Shown here piece after piece: positions 35,272-45,636 of a stretch of DNA of 64,000 nucleotides. Positions within the stretch are counted from its first letter, which is position 1; the number at the start of each line of letters is the position of its first letter. Under the pieces are notes generated by a model, which was given only the letters and a program-made list of their open reading frames with translations, was not told the origin of the DNA and searched no databases. This DNA comes from Mesorhizobium shangrilense (GTDB lineage: Bacteria > Pseudomonadota > Alphaproteobacteria > Rhizobiales > Rhizobiaceae), in assembly GCF_040537815.1 (NCBI RefSeq), contig NZ_JBEWSZ010000005.1, positions 62,001 through 126,000 of the forward strand, read 5' to 3'. A program made the translations under genes and the position numbers.

Positions 35272-36246
35272 TTACTGGGCCATCACGGCGCTGAACTTTT
35301 CCTTGTTCGTGGCGTCGTTGGCGAGGGCCGCGGCTGCGTCATAGCCGAGCACCTTGATCGACGAGCGGTCGGGGTAGCCGGCCGGCAGGGCGATGTCGGC
35401 GCGCGCCGGAATGTAGCCCATCTTGGCGGCGACTTGCTGCCCGTCCTTCGACAGAAGGAAATCGACGAAGGCTTTCGCGGCTTCGGTGTCCTTGGCGGTG
35501 GACAGGATGGCAACCGGCTCGGTGACCGCCGAAACACCTTCCTTCGGGAACACGAACTCGATGGGGGCGCCCTTGGCCTTCTCGCGAATGGGCATGTAAT
35601 CGACGATCATGCCGAACAGCTTGTCGCCACCGCTGACGGCCTTCAGCACGTCGCCATTGCCGCCGCTTGCCTGGGCGCCGTTCTTGGCCAGCGCGCCGTA
35701 ATAGTCCCAACCCTCCGGCAGATTGCCGGTCAAGGTGACGGTATGGATCATCGCCGCGCCCGAAGTCAGCGGGCTCGGCATCGCGACCAGGCCCTTCGCC
35801 TCCGGCCTGGTCAGGTCTTCCCAGCTCGACGGCACGAAGGGCGCCTTGGTGTTGTAGACGATGCCGGTGGTGATCAGCTTGGTCGAGAAATAGGTCTTGT
35901 CCTTGTCGTAGAGGGTGGCGTCGATGCCGGAGACATCGGCCTGCGGGTAGGCGAGCAGCCTTCCTTCCTTCTTCAGCCCTTCCATGGTGACGACATCGGC
36001 GATCAGAAGCACGTCAGCCTGTGGCTGGCCGGCTTCGATCTCGGCGCGCAGCTTGGCCAGGATCTTCGGCGTTCCATCACGCACCCACTCGACCTTTATG
36101 CCTGGGTTCTTGGCCATGAAGGCATCGACGGTCTGCTGGGCGTCTGTGTTGGGCTGGCTGGTGTAGAGCACGAGCTTGCCGTCGGCGGCTGAAGCGCCTC
36201 CGGCAGTGGATGCCAGGAACATGGCGGCGAAAACTATCTTGCGCAT
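35272..36246 (-). CDS. Ferric-iron-type ABC binding protein (FbpA/AfuA-like)
   Basis: A 324-residue periplasmic binding protein. GAGGTG lies 9 bases before the ATG at 36246, which opens a signal peptide (FAAMFLASTAGGASA). The mature protein begins DGKLVLYTSQPNTDAQQTVDAFMAKNPGIKVEWVRDGT, close to the Fe3+/AfuA group; in that group paired tyrosines near the C-terminal half bind iron, and here VDYMPIRE is in that area without an obvious tyrosine pair. Phosphorylated compounds such as hexose phosphate or aminoethylphosphonate are known alternative ligands of the group. The 290-base divergent spacer upstream holds promoters; no gene is seen in it. Confidence 0.87.
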   Translation of the reverse strand: MRKIVFAAMFLASTAGGASAADGKLVLYTSQPNTDAQQTVDAFMAKNPGIKVEWVRDGTPKILAKLRAEIEAGQPQADVLLIADVVTMEGLKKEGRLLAYPQADVSGIDATLYDKDKTYFSTKLITTGIVYNTKAPFVPSSWEDLTRPEAKGLVAMPSPLTSGAAMIHTVTLTGNLPEGWDYYGALAKNGAQASGGNGDVLKAVSGGDKLFGMIVDYMPIREKAKGAPIEFVFPKEGVSAVTEPVAILSTAKDTEAAKAFVDFLLSKDGQQVAAKMGYIPARADIALPAGYPDRSSIKVLGYDAAAALANDATNKEKFSAVMAQ

Positions 36247-36536
36247 GAAAAATCCCACCTCGTAATAATCGCGAAAAGAGCATCGGCCTGGAAGAGGACC
36301 GTATGCGAGAAAGCCCTCCCTATCGTTGCAGGATAACTGTATTGTGACAGGGCGGCACCGGGAAAATGGGAGGTTTCCGGTGGCCCTATGCCGCGTGCGG
36401 CGATCCGGTCAACGCCTGGGAAAGAGGAGGAGCTTTCCGGGCAGGCCGTCATCAAGACGTTATGAATCCCCCCTATTCGGAACTCAAGAGCAGGCGGCTG
36501 CCATCTCGCGATGCACAGCTGTGCAACAGGTGAAGA

Positions 36537-37694
<1,158 letters not shown>

Positions 37695-37734
37695 GTCCTA
37701 ACACCAACTTCTTGACCCAACTGGAGACCTATCC

Positions 37735-38871
37735 ATGAAGACAATCCTGCAAGCCACGCTGGCGCTTGGCCTTGTGGCGTCGCCTGCCAAGGCCGCCGAA
37801 CTGACTGTGCTCACCGCCGGCGACCAGAACATGGTCGACTATATCAACGACTATCTCGGACCGCTGTTCGAGAAGGAAAATCCAGGCAACACCGTGCGCG
37901 TTGTCGGTACCGGCCCGGGCGATGCCGGATCGCAGAAGATCACCGAACGCTTCAAGGCGCAGGCCGACGCCGGTTCGGAAAAGTGGGATACGGACGTCGC
38001 GGTCGTGCACGAGAAGTTCGCCGGCCCGATGGTGACCGCGGGCTATCTCGAAGCCTATCGTCCGAAGATCGACACCGGCAAGATGGTGACGCGCGCCAAT
38101 GCCGACATGGCGCTGGGCAGCAATGTCTCGGGCTATGTCATGCCGATGTTCAACAGCCAGACGGCGATCGCCTACAATCCGGCCATGGTGCCCAATCCGC
38201 CGAAGAGCTACGACGAGCTGGTCGCCTGGGCCAAGGAACACCCCAAGCAGTTCGGCTATAACGGCATCAAGGGCGGCGCTTCCGGCGTCAGCTTCGTCAT
38301 GGGCTGGATCTACGCTTACGGCGAAGGCGACGCCAAGAAGCTGATGAACGGCCCGTTCGACGAGGCCGAGACCAAGAAGTGGGACAAGGCCTTCGCCAGC
38401 CTGAAGGAGTTCACCACCAACGCCACGCTGACGCCCGGCAATGCCGGTACGCTCGACATGCTGTCGCGCGGCGAGATTGCCATGGGACCGGTCTGGGTCG
38501 ACATGTTCTATTCCTGGCAGGCCGATGGCCGGCTTCCGCCCGAGCTCAAGCTGGTGCTGCCAGCGCCCGGCATGCCGGGACAGCCGATGCACTACGTGAT
38601 CCCGGCCAAGAGCGCGAACGAGGCGCTGGCCGAGAAGTTCGTGGCGCTGGCCACCAGCCCGGAGGTGCAGGCCGACGGCATCGTCAAGAAGTTCAACTGG
38701 TATCCGGGCATCGACGCCGAGTTCGTCAAGCCGAAGCTCGACGAGGCGACCTGGAACAAGCTGTTTGTCGACATCTCGCCGGAAGACCTGGCGAAATACG
38801 GCAAACCGTTCCCGATCGCTCCCTATAACAAGGCGATTCTCGAAGCCTATGAGCGCCAGACCGCGAATTGA
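37735..38871 (+). CDS. ABC transporter periplasmic binding protein (family 1)
   Basis: A 378-residue binding protein with signal peptide ILQATLALGLVASPAKA, starting the mature chain at AELTVLTAGDQNMVDYIND. The segment DTDVAVVHEKFAGPMVTAGYLEAYRP and the later AIAYNPAMVPNPPKSYDELVAWAKEHP fit the extracellular solute-binding family 1 group that includes spermidine, iron and aminoethylphosphonate binders. A 12-base-stem hairpin follows the stop codon. The metallophosphodiesterase at the end of the operon suggests a phosphorus-containing ligand such as a phosphodiester; this remains inference. Confidence 0.88.
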   Translation: MKTILQATLALGLVASPAKAAELTVLTAGDQNMVDYINDYLGPLFEKENPGNTVRVVGTGPGDAGSQKITERFKAQADAGSEKWDTDVAVVHEKFAGPMVTAGYLEAYRPKIDTGKMVTRANADMALGSNVSGYVMPMFNSQTAIAYNPAMVPNPPKSYDELVAWAKEHPKQFGYNGIKGGASGVSFVMGWIYAYGEGDAKKLMNGPFDEAETKKWDKAFASLKEFTTNATLTPGNAGTLDMLSRGEIAMGPVWVDMFYSWQADGRLPPELKLVLPAPGMPGQPMHYVIPAKSANEALAEKFVALATSPEVQADGIVKKFNWYPGIDAEFVKPKLDEATWNKLFVDISPEDLAKYGKPFPIAPYNKAILEAYERQTAN

Positions 38872-38895
38872 ACGTGCTGACTGAGTTCTGAACCA

Positions 38896-38922
38896 GGACC
38901 GCCCGGCATCGCCGGGCGGTCC
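38896..38922 (+). other. Stem-loop after the binding-protein gene
   Basis: Perfect 12-base stem GGACCGCCCGGC / GCCGGGCGGTCC with a 3-base loop ATC and no T-run, between the binding protein and first permease gene. Expected to protect the upstream mRNA and dampen downstream expression. Confidence 0.7.
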
Positions 38923-38954
38923 GCACCTGTTGAAATTCCCGCGGGAGTCCATCG

Positions 38955-39776
38955 ATGTCGAAACGACTTTTCGGCCTGCTGCTTGTCCTGCCCGCGCTGG
39001 CGGTGATCGTGCTCCTGTTCATCGTGCCACTTGCCGCGTCGGTCATCGGCGCGTTCGAGGTGACGGGAGCCTATGGCCTGGGGAACTTCGTCAAGGCCTT
39101 CGAACTCTACCGCAACGACACGATCTTCACCGTTCTCATCGTCAGCCTGTCGACGGTGCTGATCGGCCTGTTTTCCATCGCTATCGGCGGCTACCTGACG
39201 CTTGGGGAAAATCCGCGCGCGGTGGCGATCCTGCGCTGGCTCTACCGATGGCCGATGTTCATTCCGTTCATCGTCGTCGGCCAGATCCTGCGCACCTTCC
39301 TTGCCAAGAATGGCTTGATGAACAACCTTCTCATCAACGCCGGCGTCATCACCCCGCTGCAGGCGACCGCCTTCCTCGACTGGCGCGGCATCGTCATTGC
39401 CTTCGTCTGGAAGCAGGTTCCCTTCGTCGCCCTGCTGGTCGCAGGGGCCATGGCGTCGATCGATCGTGGCACCATCGAAGCCGCCCGCAATCTCGGAGCC
39501 TCTCGGCTGCGCATCCTCATCGAGATCGTCGTGCCGCAGATCGCCACGACGCTGCTGGTCGGCCTCATCCTGTCCTTCGTGACGATGATGTCGGTGCTGT
39601 CGGTGCCGCTGATGGTCAATGCGCAGTCGCCGACCATGCTGACCGCCGACATCGCCTTCCGCATCAACGCCTATGGCGACTACGGTGTCGCCAACGCGCT
39701 CGGCCTGATCTCGCTGGTCATCACCTCGGGCGTCGCATGGATCTATCTGCGGCATACGATGAAGGAGCGCGCATGA
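38955..39776 (+). CDS. ABC permease subunit 1
   Basis: A 273-residue inner-membrane permease of the CysTW/PotB-like group, with six helices starting LLLVLPALAVIVLLFIVPLAASV. The docking loop reads TIEAARNLGASRLRILIEIVVPQIATT. GGGAG precedes the ATG. Its stop overlaps the next permease start by 4 bases (ATGA), so the two are made in equal amounts as a heterodimer. Confidence 0.9.
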   Translation: MSKRLFGLLLVLPALAVIVLLFIVPLAASVIGAFEVTGAYGLGNFVKAFELYRNDTIFTVLIVSLSTVLIGLFSIAIGGYLTLGENPRAVAILRWLYRWPMFIPFIVVGQILRTFLAKNGLMNNLLINAGVITPLQATAFLDWRGIVIAFVWKQVPFVALLVAGAMASIDRGTIEAARNLGASRLRILIEIVVPQIATTLLVGLILSFVTMMSVLSVPLMVNAQSPTMLTADIAFRINAYGDYGVANALGLISLVITSGVAWIYLRHTMKERA

Positions 39777-40612
39777 GCCTCGCCACACTTTCCATCCCGC
39801 GGAAGCTGGCGATCGACCTGTGGTGGCTGCCCAGGGCCCTCATCCTCGGCCTGCTCGCCTTCATCATCTTCGGCCCGCTGCTGAACCTCCTGCTGTGGAC
39901 GGTGGCCGAGCGCTGGTATTTCCCGCATGTGCTGCCGCTCGACTACGGCTTCAGCGTCTGGTCAAGGGTGTTTTCGCCGCGCGGCAACGCGATGGATTCG
40001 CTGAAGAACAGTATTCTGGTGGCGGTGCTGACGGTCATCGTTTCGCTCGCCCTTGCCATACCTGCCGGTTATGCGCTGGCGCGGCTGAAACTGCCGCTGC
40101 GCAGCCTGATCCTGCTGACCTTCCTCATTCCGCAGGCGTTTCCGAACCTGCCCGTTTATGTCAACGTCGCGCGGCTTTTCTACCAGATCGGCCTCAACGG
40201 CACGATCACCGGCGTGGTGCTGGTGCATGCGGTGCATGGCCTGGCCTATGCGGTGTGGATCGCAACCGCCGCCTTCTCCGCCGTCGATGTCGAACTGGAG
40301 CAGGCGGCACGTTCGATCGGCGCGGGACCATTGCGTGCCTTTCGCGACGTGACCTTGCCTCTGGCCATGCCCGGCCTGATGGCCAGCGCCATCTTCGTCT
40401 TCCTGGAGTCGCTCGACGAATTCACCGGCAGCTATTTCGTCGGCGCGCCCGACGTGAACATGCTGCCGCTGCTGCTCTATTCGGCGGGCGCCGGCGGCAA
40501 CTACCAGATCGCCTCGATCACGGCGCTGCTGCTGCTCATCCCGTCCATCGGCTTCATGCTGATCGTCGAGCGGTTCCTGAAAGCCGATGTGCTGTCCAAG
40601 GTCGGTCATTGA
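39773..40612 (+). CDS. ABC permease subunit 2
   Basis: A 279-residue permease starting MSLATLSIPRKLAIDLWWLP. Six helices and the docking loop ELEQAARSIGAGPLRAFRDVTLPLAMP are visible. The start is fixed by the ATGA overlap with subunit 1; the frame is open further upstream, but that stretch is the coding sequence of subunit 1 in another frame. Together the subunits form the channel for the ligand delivered by the binding protein. Confidence 0.92.
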   Translation: MSLATLSIPRKLAIDLWWLPRALILGLLAFIIFGPLLNLLLWTVAERWYFPHVLPLDYGFSVWSRVFSPRGNAMDSLKNSILVAVLTVIVSLALAIPAGYALARLKLPLRSLILLTFLIPQAFPNLPVYVNVARLFYQIGLNGTITGVVLVHAVHGLAYAVWIATAAFSAVDVELEQAARSIGAGPLRAFRDVTLPLAMPGLMASAIFVFLESLDEFTGSYFVGAPDVNMLPLLLYSAGAGGNYQIASITALLLLIPSIGFMLIVERFLKADVLSKVGH

Positions 40613-40625
40613 GGAGCAGGCAGGT

Positions 40626-41654
40626 ATGACAGACGATAAGGGCAAGAGCGCCGACAAGCTTCGTTCCGTCAGCGCGCAGCATGTCGCCCGCCAGGCCGGC
40701 GTCTCGCGCTCGGCGGTTTCGCGCGCCTTCACGCCCGGCGCCAGCGTCGCCACGGAAACCCGCGAGAAGATCATGCGCGCCGCCGAGGCTCTCGGCTACC
40801 AGGTCAACGATCTGGCGCGCGGCCTGCTTGCCAACCAGAGCCGGCTGGTGGGGCTGGTGGTGACGAAGCCGGAGGTCGGTTTTCGCGCGCATCTCACTGC
40901 TGCACTGACCAAGGCGCTGATCCATCGCGGCAATGTGCCTGTTATCATCAACACCGGGCAGACCGAACAGGAGCTGATCGCCGCCCAGAAGACGCTGCTT
41001 GGCCATCGCGCCGAGGCGACCATCATCCTGTCCGGTTCGCCGCCTTCCTCGTTCTTCGAGTTGGCGCGCCGCAACGGCCAGCCGCTTGTCGTCATAGGCC
41101 GCTCGGAACCCGAAGCCGACCATATCCAGACCGATGGCGGCGAGGCGGCAAGACTGGCGGCAGCGCTTTTCGTCGCGCGCGGCATGACAAGGCTCGGACT
41201 GGCCGGGTCGCTGTCGGGCACACCCAACATCACCGAGCGCGAGGATGCCTTTTGCGCCGAGGCTGGACGACTTGGCGCCGATGTCGCGGTGACGCGGGGC
41301 AACGATACGGACTATGCGGGTGGGCTGCAGGCGGGGCGGGATCTGCTTGCCCGCCGGGAAAGGCCGCAGGCGATCTTCTGCGTCAACGACCTCATCGCTT
41401 TTGGTGTCATGGACCATGCCCGACAACTGGGGCTGGCCATACCCAGCGATCTCGCGGTGATCGGCTTTGACGATGTTCCGGAGGCCGGTTGGCTCGCCTA
41501 TCAGCTGACCACCTTCCGCCAGGACCCCGAGGCGATGGCCGCGCGGGCGGTCGCCCTGCTCGATCTGCGCCAGCGGGAACCGGACCTGCCTCCCATTCGC
41601 GAGCGCATCGGCGTGCCGCTTATCGTGCGCGCCAGCTTCGTTCCTTCCGCATGA
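40626..41654 (+). CDS. LacI-family transcriptional regulator
   Basis: A 342-residue regulator beginning at the ATG at 40626, preceded by GAGGAG and AGGCAGG. Its helix-turn-helix (VSAQHVARQAGVSRSAVSRAFTPGASVATETREKI) and hinge (LGYQVNDLARGLLANQSRLVG) are followed by a sugar-binding-like effector domain. It is the fifth gene of the transporter operon, so it probably autoregulates the operon in response to the imported compound. No obvious CG-centred palindrome was found next to the operon start, so the operator is unassigned. Confidence 0.9.
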   Translation: MTDDKGKSADKLRSVSAQHVARQAGVSRSAVSRAFTPGASVATETREKIMRAAEALGYQVNDLARGLLANQSRLVGLVVTKPEVGFRAHLTAALTKALIHRGNVPVIINTGQTEQELIAAQKTLLGHRAEATIILSGSPPSSFFELARRNGQPLVVIGRSEPEADHIQTDGGEAARLAAALFVARGMTRLGLAGSLSGTPNITEREDAFCAEAGRLGADVAVTRGNDTDYAGGLQAGRDLLARRERPQAIFCVNDLIAFGVMDHARQLGLAIPSDLAVIGFDDVPEAGWLAYQLTTFRQDPEAMAARAVALLDLRQREPDLPPIRERIGVPLIVRASFVPSA

Positions 41655-41706
41655 CCAACATCACGATCAACCCGTCCTGAAATTCGCAACCGCAGGCTCG
41701 ACACTC

Positions 41707-42468
41707 ATGAAAATCATCCAGATCTCCGATTCTCACCTGGTTCCGCCTGGCGGCCTGTTGTTTGGCACCGATCCGCTGTTTCGGCTGGAAGCCTGCCTGG
41801 CCGACATCAACAGCAATCATGCCGACGCCGAACTGGTCATCATTTCCGGTGACCTTGCCAATGATGGCGAGCGCGCCGCCTATGCGGCGCTCAGAGATCA
41901 GGTGGCAAATTGCGTGCCGCCCTGCCGGCTGATGCTCGGCAACCATGACGACCGCGCACTCTTCCTCGAGATGTTCCCGCAGGTAAGGCCCGAGTGCGGG
42001 TTCGTCCAGAGCGTCGTCGACACGAAGGAAGGCCGCCTCATCCTGCTGGACACGCTGGAGAGCGGGCTTGTCGAAGGCAGGCTATGCGAAGCGCGCCTGC
42101 GCTGGCTTGATGAAAGGCTGCGGGAGGCAGCCGGCCAGCCAGCCTTCATCTTCATGCACCATCCGCCGTTCAACATTCACATGCCGGAGCTCGACTCTGT
42201 CCGGCTTGCCGACGCCGATGCGTTTCACGAGGTGCTGGCGCGCCATGGCAATGTCCGTCACATCTTCGCCGGGCATGTCCATCGCCTCATCGCGGGCAGC
42301 TGGCGCGGCATACCCGTCAGCACGCTGCGCGGGACCAATCATCAGACCGCGCTCGACTTTTCGGAAAACTGGAAGCTTGGCCTCGAACCGCCCGCCTATG
42401 CGGTCATCTTCATCGATGCGGACGGCGTCGTCGTCCATTTCCACGATTTTCCGATTGCAGCCGCCTGA
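41707..42468 (+). CDS. Metallophosphoesterase (cyclic or glycerophosphodiesterase type)
   Basis: A 253-residue calcineurin-like phosphodiesterase. All metal-ligand motifs are present: DSH near residue 8, GDLAN, GNHDD, MHHPP and GHVHR. The layout resembles CpdA (3',5'-cAMP phosphodiesterase) and GpdQ-type glycerophosphodiesterases. It has no signal peptide, so it acts in the cytoplasm. Its place at the end of an ABC importer-LacI operon, 52 bases after the regulator, favours a catabolic role on an imported phosphodiester over second-messenger control. Substrate cannot be decided from the sequence. Confidence 0.85.
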   Translation: MKIIQISDSHLVPPGGLLFGTDPLFRLEACLADINSNHADAELVIISGDLANDGERAAYAALRDQVANCVPPCRLMLGNHDDRALFLEMFPQVRPECGFVQSVVDTKEGRLILLDTLESGLVEGRLCEARLRWLDERLREAAGQPAFIFMHHPPFNIHMPELDSVRLADADAFHEVLARHGNVRHIFAGHVHRLIAGSWRGIPVSTLRGTNHQTALDFSENWKLGLEPPAYAVIFIDADGVVVHFHDFPIAAA

Positions 42469-42523
42469 CCGGAGTTGGCGACAAATATTCCTCGGGGCTT
42501 CGCAAATCCGCAGGCTGAGCCGA

Positions 42524-43423
42524 TCAAAGGTCATTGACGAGGCGGCCCTCTGGGCCGCCGAGCCAGGTCTCCCAGACGTAGTCCGACATCAGCCGGCGAT
42601 AGTGCGCCGTGCTGATCAAACGTCGGTAGGACGCGCCGCCGACGTGGAAGAAGACACCGCCCGGCATGCCGTGGATTGCTTCGGTTCCGCCCAGCGCCAC
42701 GGTGATCGCCATCGTTTCCGCATAGACGACATTTTCCGGGTCAAGGCCGCGATAAAGCACGGCCCAATTGCCGCCGCCGGTGTCCATCCCGCTTTCAAAG
42801 CGCGGAGTGAAATCCATGTCGACACCATCCATCGCGGAAAATCGGAAGAAACAGAAGCCGGCCCACAGGAACCACCCTTCGAGGCCCCGTTTTGCAATGC
42901 GTCTGGCGCCGTAGACGGCCTTTCCTTCCATCAGCTTCGCAATATCGACGACGCTGGTGGGAAAGCAGTCGTGGTCCAGGAATCCGAAGATCTCCGGGCG
43001 CAAATGGCTGACGATGTTGTGGGCAACCCAGTTCATGGCGATTCCATGCGACCGGTTGGGGTTCATTTCCCAGTTTCCCGGCAATGCGAAATAGGCGATG
43101 CCGCGTGCCCGGCAGATGCCCTCGATGATCGGCCTTGCCGATTTTCTTGAGGAGTTGTCGATGATGACCAATGTCATTCCGGGACAATGGAGCGGCCATG
43201 CCCGGGTGAGTGCATCGATCACCCAGGGTGTATTGAAGGCGATGGAGAAGCAGAACCGTTGCGAGCCGGTCCGCCGCAGCTCTTCCGCGAACCCAAGCCC
43301 TTCCGCTACTCCGCGCGCACGAAAACTGCATTCGACCGCGGCGTTGCGGAACGCCTTGGCCTTTCTGACAGGCCAGTTCTGGTTGAGCAGATCGACAAGG
43401 ATCCTGATCGGCTTCCGGGCCAT
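42524..43423 (-). CDS. Glycosyltransferase-like protein (GT-A fold)
   Basis: A 299-residue cytoplasmic protein. The segment MTLVIIDNSSRKSARPIIEGICRARGI matches the nucleotide-sugar-binding start of family 2-like transferases, and GFLDHDCFPT supplies a D-x-D-like metal site. A later stretch, WFLWAGFCFFRF, is aromatic. Length is typical for small GT2-like proteins, but the acceptor site is not recognisable, and similarity to a characterised enzyme is not evident to me. It is a lone gene, convergent with the phosphodiesterase (55 bases apart), and could act on surface polysaccharide. Confidence 0.6.
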   Translation of the reverse strand: MARKPIRILVDLLNQNWPVRKAKAFRNAAVECSFRARGVAEGLGFAEELRRTGSQRFCFSIAFNTPWVIDALTRAWPLHCPGMTLVIIDNSSRKSARPIIEGICRARGIAYFALPGNWEMNPNRSHGIAMNWVAHNIVSHLRPEIFGFLDHDCFPTSVVDIAKLMEGKAVYGARRIAKRGLEGWFLWAGFCFFRFSAMDGVDMDFTPRFESGMDTGGGNWAVLYRGLDPENVVYAETMAITVALGGTEAIHGMPGGVFFHVGGASYRRLISTAHYRRLMSDYVWETWLGGPEGRLVNDL

Positions 43424-43612
43424 GAGAACTTTCGATGACGGAACTGGGTTGCGTAGAAGTTTGCCGGGGTGACGCTGTCATGCAAAAGCGCCGGATACAA
43501 TGGCCCGTTTGGCAGGCACGGCCTTCGACTCCGGCGTTGCTCGTTTCTTGTGCATCGGATATCTGGGCACCCAGGCTGCTCATGCCGACAACCCTTCAAA
43601 CGGAGCCCTCAA

Positions 43613-43966
43613 ATGACACGCAAGACGATCCTCAAATTCGGGGCGGTGGAAAACGCGGATGCCGGCGATCTGGCGGGATGGGTCGTGGTCGAGGGCAAGC
43701 CGACCATGAAAACCGCCGTGCAGCACACGACTGCCGACGGCAAGGTCATGTCGGGCACCTGGCAGGCCACGCCTGGCACCTATCACGCGACCTACAGCGA
43801 TTATGAATTCGTGCACATGATCGCCGGCCGCATCATCATCACGCCCGATGGCGGCCAGCCTGTCGAAGTCGGCCCCGGCGATGCCTTCGTGGTGGAAGCC
43901 GATTTCAAGGGCACGTGGAAGATCATCGAGCCGGTGACGAAGCACTTCGTCGTCAAGGTCGACTGA
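43613..43966 (+). CDS. Small cupin-domain protein (EutQ/DUF861-like)
   Basis: A 117-residue single cupin. After MTRKTILKFGAVENAD it shows the cupin_3 pattern SGTWQATPGTYHATYSDYEFVHMIAGRIIITPDGGQPVEVGPGDAFVV, i.e. one small beta-barrel with few histidines. Proteins of this kind often sit near amine or amino-acid catabolic genes, but their chemistry is mostly unknown. The ATG at 43613 follows GGAGCCC. The frame is open upstream without coding character. A strong terminator follows directly, so it is a single-gene unit. The 189 bases before it hold its promoter; I see no gene there. Confidence 0.75.
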   Translation: MTRKTILKFGAVENADAGDLAGWVVVEGKPTMKTAVQHTTADGKVMSGTWQATPGTYHATYSDYEFVHMIAGRIIITPDGGQPVEVGPGDAFVVEADFKGTWKIIEPVTKHFVVKVD

Positions 43967-43986
43967 ACAAGCCCCGGCATTTTTTG

Positions 43987-44024
43987 AAAGAGCCCGCCAT
44001 GGCTTGCCCTGGCGGGCTCTTTTT
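43987..44024. terminator. Strong intrinsic terminator
   Basis: Stem AAAGAGCCCGCCA / TGGCGGGCTCTTT with a 10-base loop, followed by T residues on the plus strand and preceded by a run of T at 43981-43985. It ends the cupin gene and may also stop the convergent GMC oxidoreductase transcript. Confidence 0.85.
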
Positions 44025-44055
44025 GTGCCGGCAATCACGCCCGCGAAAGCAGCAA

Positions 44056-45590
44056 CTATCTGACTGTCGGCAACGCCGCCCAGGTTTCCGCGATGGCGAC
44101 GACGGCGGCATTGATCGGTCCGCTGGGGATCGTCGGAATCACCGAGGCATCGACGACGAACACATTGTCGAAACCGTTCAGCCGCAGATCCGGATCGACC
44201 ACGGCATCGGCGTCACTACCCATCCGGCATGTGCCGGCCGGATGATGGTGGGTCGAGGCGGCCTTGGCGATGAAGGCGTCGAGTTCGCCGTCGGACTGGA
44301 CGGATGCACCGGGCAGAACTTCCGCGTCGCGCCATTCCTCCAGCGCCGCATGATGGCCGACGGTGCGTGCCATTCTCATCGCCTTCCGGAAAACCGCGCG
44401 ATCATGCTCGGTTTCAAGGTAGCGTGGATCGATGATCGGCGCATCGTTGCGGGCCGGTCCGGACGGCACGATGCTTCCGCGGCTCGTCGGATGGGTGACG
44501 CCGCAGAGGATGGTAAAGGCGGAGCCATATGGCGGGGCTTTCAGGCCTTCAGCTGCTGACGGCGCGACGACGCAGGCGAGCGCCATATCCGGGCTTCCCG
44601 TCGAGCGGGTCGGGTCGTCGCTGTGCAGGTACATCAGCGATTCAGAGTGCTGCAGGCGCGATGGTGGCACCGGCTTTTTCGCGGCGTAGACATTGCCAAG
44701 CGCCAGCAGATGATCCTGCAGATTGCGGCCAACCTCGGTGCGATCGGCAAGGCAGCGTATTCCGGCTCGCTTCAGCGTATCCGGGTGGCCAATGCCCGAG
44801 CGCATCAGGATGAGCGGCGTGGACACCGCGCCGGCGCAGAGCACAATCCGGTCGGCGGAGAGTGTCCTGGTCTCGCCATCGCACACCACGGTCACGCCGG
44901 TGACCTTGTGGCCGTCGAGCACGAGATGCTCGACCTCGTGGCCGGTGAGCAGGGTCAGGTTTGGCCGTGCCATGACCTGTGGCGGCAGATAGGCATCGGC
45001 TAGGCTCAGGCGCGCTTGCCGTCGCGGATGTTCAGCGAATTGGGGCTGGTGCCGACCAGTTCGCCACTGTTGTGGTCGGTGAGGGTGGCAACGCCCATGG
45101 CGCGTCCGGCGGCGATATAGGCACGCACGACCGGACTGACCTCGGCATCGGGCAGATAAACGTCCAGCGGACCGTTCCTGCCGCGCGTTGGTGCGTCGAA
45201 GGCCGTGAAGGCTTCGCTGCGGATGAAACCCGGCAACAACCCCTGATAGGACCAGCGCTCGCCGCCGGCTTGCGCCCAGGGCTCGAAATCGTCGGGATGG
45301 CCACGCACATAGGCCATGGCATGCAGGCAGCTCGACCCGCCGACGACTTTTCCACGCGGCCATTCATGGATGCGGTTGGCGGTGAAGGGCTGCGGCGCGG
45401 TCCGGTAGGCCCAGTCATAGGCGCGGCCCTGGATCATCGTCCATTTCAATGGATCGGCGATGTCGGGGTCATCAGGCATCACCCCGGCCTCGATCAGGCC
45501 GACCTGGCACGACCGGTCTTCGCTCAGCCGGCTGGCGATAACCGAGCCGGCGGATCCCGCGCCGATGATCAGCACGTCGAAATGACTCAT
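44056..45590 (-). pseudogene. Frameshifted GMC oxidoreductase, candidate pyridoxine 4-oxidase
   Basis: Two frames together encode one full-length GMC flavoenzyme of about 509 residues. The first part (45590-45006) has the FAD motif DVLIIGAGSAGSVIASRLSED and the GMC signature GKVVGGSSCLHAMAYVRGHPDDF, and stops after NIRDGKRA. The rest continues in another frame from SLADAYLPPQ to the catalytic [11 protein letters not shown] and the end PINAAVVAIAETWAALP. The shift lies within about 45000-45020 and equals a 1-base loss or 2-base gain. Position next to the GntR gene, in the same direction, matches the place of pyridoxine 4-oxidase in M. loti, and the length fits. The rest is undamaged, so a recent mutation or a sequencing error are both possible. 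Confidence 0.7.
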
Positions 45591-45636
45591 CACTTTGGAA
45601 TTCCCCGTGCAGGCTTTTCGTCAGGAGGCGACGTGG

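Noticed and set aside
38930-39772. Upstream extension of permease subunit 2 to a 560-residue protein
   Set aside because: The extra part is permease subunit 1 read in the wrong frame; the ATGA overlap gives the natural start at 39773.
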